From: Hydrogenophilales bacterium RIFOXYD1_FULL_62_11
Lineage (GTDB): Bacteria; Pseudomonadota; Gammaproteobacteria; Burkholderiales; Thiobacillaceae
Assembly (NCBI GenBank): GCA_001802655.1
Contig: MGZO01000083.1
Span: forward strand, 1-7,625
Length of the DNA: 7,625 nt
Direction of reading: 5' to 3'
The position numbers and the translations under genes are program-made. Below are positions 5,740-7,625 of this stretch, in pieces (position 1 is the first letter of the stretch; each line of letters starts with the position of its first letter). The notes below the pieces were generated by a model. The model searched no databases, was not told where the DNA came from, and saw nothing but the letters and a program-made list of their open reading frames with translations.

Positions 5740-6561
5740 TCACACTAATTCTCCCACCACGCTTTTCAACAAAATGTAGGTGGCCACCACCACCAGAAAC
5801 CAGGCGAAGGCTTTTTTCAGGGTGGCCTGCGAGACGCGACCGGCCAATCGGGTGCCGATGAAACTGCCCACCACGGTGACTGCGGTGAAGGCGCCCATCA
5901 GGGCATAGTCGATCGGCACGCCACCCATATAGCCGACAAAGCCGGCGTAGGACTTGGCGGCGACGATGGCGAGCGAGGTGCCCACCGCCTGCTTCATGGG
6001 AATGCCGGAGAGCAGCACCAGCGCCGGCACGATCAGGAAGCCGCCGCCCACGCCAACCAGGCCGGTGAGGATGCCGACCCCGATGCCGTGCAGGGCGATG
6101 TGGCCCATGCAAGGGGAGAAAAAATCGTGGCAATGGCTCATGGCAGCCGATCCGTCAGCAGCGGCCTCCACGCCATCCGTCGCCGCAGTGACTCCGGTTG
6201 GGCTCAGCTTGACGGGTTTCAGCATGCGCCAGGCAGCGGCATACATCACCAGCGCAAACAGGCCGAGTTGAATGATCACGGGCGTCAGCAAGCCCAGCCG
6301 CGCCCCGGCGAAGGTGCCCATCATGCCGAACAGACTGAACACCAGCGCCACCCGGATGACCACGTTGCCGCGTCGCCAGTTGTCGATGGCCGCAATGGTG
6401 GCGGTGACGCCCACCACGCCCAGACTCATAGCAATGGCCGACTTCGGCGCCACGTCGAGCAGATACAGCAGCGCCGGCAGCGCGATGATGGAGCCGCCGC
6501 TACCGAACAGGCCCAACACCATGCCGGTCACCATGCCGGCGAGGATCGCAAGGATGTCCAT
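5740..6561 (-). CDS. TauE/SafE family permease (putative sulfur-anion exporter)
   Basis: This is a 273-residue inner-membrane protein of the TauE/SafE (DUF81) family, which exports sulfite, sulfoacetate and related sulfur compounds. It has the family's internal duplication: GLFGSGGSIIALPAL (17-31) is mirrored by GLVGVGGGFLIVPAL (167-181), each opening a bundle of about four membrane segments. The central loop (about 115-155) is hydrophilic. It contains His143-Cys144-His145, Cys151 and His154, an unusual cluster of possible metal- or thiol-reactive residues. The start at 6561 is well supported by AAGGGG (6572-6567), 5 bases upstream. The gene lies 92 bases downstream of the ArsR-rhodanese gene and has its own promoter and operator candidate. 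The rhodanese-regulator context points to sulfite, thiosulfate or sulfide detoxification. The exact substrate is not visible. Confidence 0.88.
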   Translation of the reverse strand: MDILAILAGMVTGMVLGLFGSGGSIIALPALLYLLDVAPKSAIAMSLGVVGVTATIAAIDNWRRGNVVIRVALVFSLFGMMGTFAGARLGLLTPVIIQLGLFALVMYAAAWRMLKPVKLSPTGVTAATDGVEAAADGSAAMSHCHDFFSPCMGHIALHGIGVGILTGLVGVGGGFLIVPALVLLSGIPMKQAVGTSLAIVAAKSYAGFVGYMGGVPIDYALMGAFTAVTVVGSFIGTRLAGRVSQATLKKAFAWFLVVVATYILLKSVVGELV

Positions 6562-6580
6562 TTCCGCCCCTTATTAAACA

Positions 6581-6600
6581 ATTCAAAAGAATGCTTGAAT
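6581..6600. promoter_or_regulatory. Candidate ArsR-family operator upstream of tauE
   Basis: ATTCAA (6581-6586) and TTGAAT (6595-6600) are exact inverted arms around 8 bases. A second half, GAAT at 6589-6592, also gives ATTC-N4-GAAT. AT-rich TTCAA/TTGAA-type dyads at a promoter are usual ArsR-family binding sites. This one overlaps the presumed -10 by 2 bases and covers the start-site region, where a bound dimer would block transcription. The ArsR-rhodanese gene next upstream is the obvious candidate to bind it. Confidence 0.55.
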
Positions 6601-6627
6601 AGTGGGCGCGACAGGGCTTCATGTCAA
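6599..6627 (-). promoter_or_regulatory. Sigma-70-type promoter candidate for the TauE permease gene
   Basis: On the minus strand a perfect TTGACA -35 hexamer (6627-6622) is followed by exactly 17 bases and then CACTAT (6604-6599) as a poor -10. Transcription would start a few bases into the ATTCAA-N8-TTGAAT dyad and leave a leader of about 30 bases before the permease start. The weak -10 lowers confidence; the exact -35, spacing and adjacent dyad raise it. Confidence 0.55.
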
Positions 6628-6653
6628 TTAATTATTTGGCGGGGCTGAAATGA

Positions 6654-7325
6654 TTACTTCTGCGAATCCGGCGTTCCACTGTCGACGGGGCGGCTATCGG
6701 CCTTCCACTCGGGAAAGCCGTCTTCCAGGCGGCGCGCCTGATAGCCCGCTTCACGCAACGTCGCCACAGCCTCAAAGGCCAGCATGCAGTAGGGACCGCG
6801 GCAGTAAGCGACGATTTCCTGTCCATGCGGAAGAGCTTCCAGATGTTGCGGCAGTTCATCCACCGGGATATTGATCGCGCCGGGGATGTGGCCTGCCTGA
6901 TATTCCACAGCAGGCCGCACGTCGATGACCATGGTTCCCCCCTCCTTGACTCGGGCCATCAACTCATTGCGCCCCACGGGCGTCAGTGAGTCACGCGGAT
7001 CAAAATGCTCACGAACAATGCGTTCCACCTCGGCCAGGTGTTTCTCCGCGATGCGGCTAATGCAGCCCATCAAGGTCGGAATCTGGTCATCCGAAAGGCG
7101 GTAGATCACCTGCAATCCCTCCTTGCGTGATTCGGCCAGGCCTGAATCACGCAGTATCTGGAGGTGATGCGAGGTGTTGGCTACCGACATGCCTGTAGCC
7201 TGGGCCAGGGCATCCACACTCTTCTCGCCCTGTGCCAGCGTCTCCAGCAACTCCAGTCGATTGGGGCTGGCAAGCGATTTGGCGACACGGGCGAATTGCT
7301 CGAACAGTTTTTTCTTGGGACTCAT
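6654..7325 (-). CDS. ArsR-type regulator fused to a rhodanese domain
   Basis: This 223-residue cytoplasmic protein has two domains. Residues 1-105 form an ArsR/SmtB winged helix: AKSLASPNRLELLETLAQGEK opens it (starting at 15), the recognition helix is SVANTSHHLQILRDSGL (47-63), and the wing is about 64-78. Residues about 115-212 form a rhodanese domain with VIDVRPAVEYQAGHIPGAINIP (133-154). Its active-site loop is CRGPYC, with Cys175 as expected catalytic residue and Cys180 beside it. Such fusions are known regulators and are thought to sense persulfide or sulfane sulfur through the rhodanese loop. The DNA-binding domain has only one cysteine (Cys88), so it lacks the two-cysteine sensor of BigR/SqrR-type relatives. 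Sensing by Cys175/Cys180 is therefore inferred. The start at 7325 has only a weak RBS. The gene precedes tauE on the same strand. Confidence 0.92.
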   Translation of the reverse strand: MSPKKKLFEQFARVAKSLASPNRLELLETLAQGEKSVDALAQATGMSVANTSHHLQILRDSGLAESRKEGLQVIYRLSDDQIPTLMGCISRIAEKHLAEVERIVREHFDPRDSLTPVGRNELMARVKEGGTMVIDVRPAVEYQAGHIPGAINIPVDELPQHLEALPHGQEIVAYCRGPYCMLAFEAVATLREAGYQARRLEDGFPEWKADSRPVDSGTPDSQK

Positions 7326-7423
7326 GGGTTCATTATCCCGTAAGTCAGTTCTGTCCGTGCCGTATCGCCAATGAATCGGCGCGGTGCACTAATCAGCTTT
7401 GTGACTCAAGTTTGTGGCCGGAT
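7326..7423. other. Intergenic region upstream of the ArsR-rhodanese gene
   Basis: This 98-base gap separates the end of the partial upstream gene from the regulator start. GATAAT (7337-7332, minus) is close to the start codon and has no acceptable -35 partner. A single TGAAT (7372-7376) resembles a half-site of the tauE dyad, but no full dyad is present. I cannot assign a promoter or a terminator here with confidence. Confidence 0.35.
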
Positions 7424-7625
7424 TTAAGGCCCGGCCGGGCGGCTGAAAATGCTGTATCCCTGCGCGCCAGCCACGATGCTGAGCGGAATGCCGTCGGTCT
7501 CGGCGTAGGGTGTGGTGAAGAAGTTGAGCGGGCCGCCCTTCGCCGGTGGGTCGAGTTGGAGATCGCGGGCGTGGTTGTAGGCAATCCAGTTGGCCTCGGC
7601 GCTGCCGAGGAGAAACGCGCTGACT
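7424..7625 (-). CDS. C-terminal fragment of an unrecognised protein (partial)
   Basis: The last 66 codons of a gene entering from the right edge end at TAA (7426-7424). The fragment reads VSAFLLGSAEANWIAYNHAR near the edge and finishes SIVAGAQGYSIFSRPAGP. Codon use is strongly GC at third positions, as in a real gene of this genome. The open frame runs uninterrupted to the window edge. It contains no cysteine, no clear membrane segment and no motif that I recognise, so no function is offered. It lies on the same strand as the ArsR-rhodanese gene, 98 bases upstream, and could share its transcript. Confidence 0.6.
   Translation of the reverse strand, partial: VSAFLLGSAEANWIAYNHARDLQLDPPAKGGPLNFFTTPYAETDGIPLSIVAGAQGYSIFSRPAGP

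Noticed and set aside
5738..6133. Upstream half of a 235-codon minus-strand frame ending at 5426
   Set aside because: It overlaps the TauE gene in another frame and reads as low-complexity Arg/Gly/His. Only the part from 5737 is gene-like.
7326..7360. GATAAT as the -10 box of the ArsR-rhodanese gene
   Set aside because: It lies only 6 bases from the start codon and no -35-like hexamer is at the right distance.
7417..7435. GCCGG-N9-CCGGC dyad as the terminator of the partial upstream gene
   Set aside because: The arms are only 5 bases and no T-run follows on the minus strand.
1..7625. CRISPR array, tRNA/rRNA, insertion sequence or phage attachment site
   Set aside because: I saw no regularly spaced repeats, tRNA-like cloverleaf, transposase or flanking direct repeats in the window.

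Overview
The window is GC-rich, gene-dense DNA from a proteobacterium. A nitrate-reductase-like gene, a UspA/SLC13 pair, a PAS-GAF-GGDEF protein and a sulfur-responsive ArsR-rhodanese/TauE cluster together suggest a betaproteobacterium, perhaps a sulfur-oxidising one. That taxonomic guess is an inference from gene content, not a database result.

Layout. (1) 1-127, minus strand: the N-terminus of a molybdopterin oxidoreductase with an Fe-S motif, probably an assimilatory (NasA-type) nitrate reductase, cut by the window edge. (2) 128-538: a 411-base divergent intergenic region unusually rich in short perfect dyads. (3) 539-2891, plus strand: a universal stress protein whose last codons appear frameshifted by one lost G, then a 621-residue SLC13/DASS-type permease with two cytoplasmic RCK_C (TrkA_C) domains. 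(4) 2951-2975: a perfect hairpin at the convergent junction. (5) 2962-3603, minus strand: a class I SAM-dependent methyltransferase, preceded by a doubtful 43-codon ORF that overlaps its start. (6) 3739-5100, minus strand: a PAS-GAF-GGDEF diguanylate cyclase with an intact active-site motif and I-site. (7) 5101-5425: mostly intergenic, with a doubtful 70-codon ORF and a hairpin. (8) 5426-7325, minus strand: an ArsR-rhodanese fusion regulator, then a TauE/SafE permease behind its own promoter and candidate operator, then a 103-residue cysteine-containing protein that starts 2 bases after the permease stop. (9) 7424-7624, minus strand: the C-terminal 66 residues of an unrecognised protein.

How the genes work together. 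The clearest functional unit is the 7325-5426 cluster. The regulator joins an ArsR-type winged helix to a rhodanese domain with a CRGPYC active loop. The next gene encodes a TauE/SafE permease, a family that exports sulfite and related sulfur anions. Between them lies a TTGACA -35 element, followed by an ATTCAA-N8-TTGAAT dyad overlapping the likely -10. The simplest model is a persulfide- or sulfur-stress-responsive export operon in which the 103-residue protein is a partner of unknown function. UspA and the SLC13 permease are probably co-transcribed, but the substrate of the permease cannot be read from sequence. I did not find a wholly new system. The best leads are the 103-residue protein, the histidine/cysteine-rich loop of the permease, and the frameshifted UspA.
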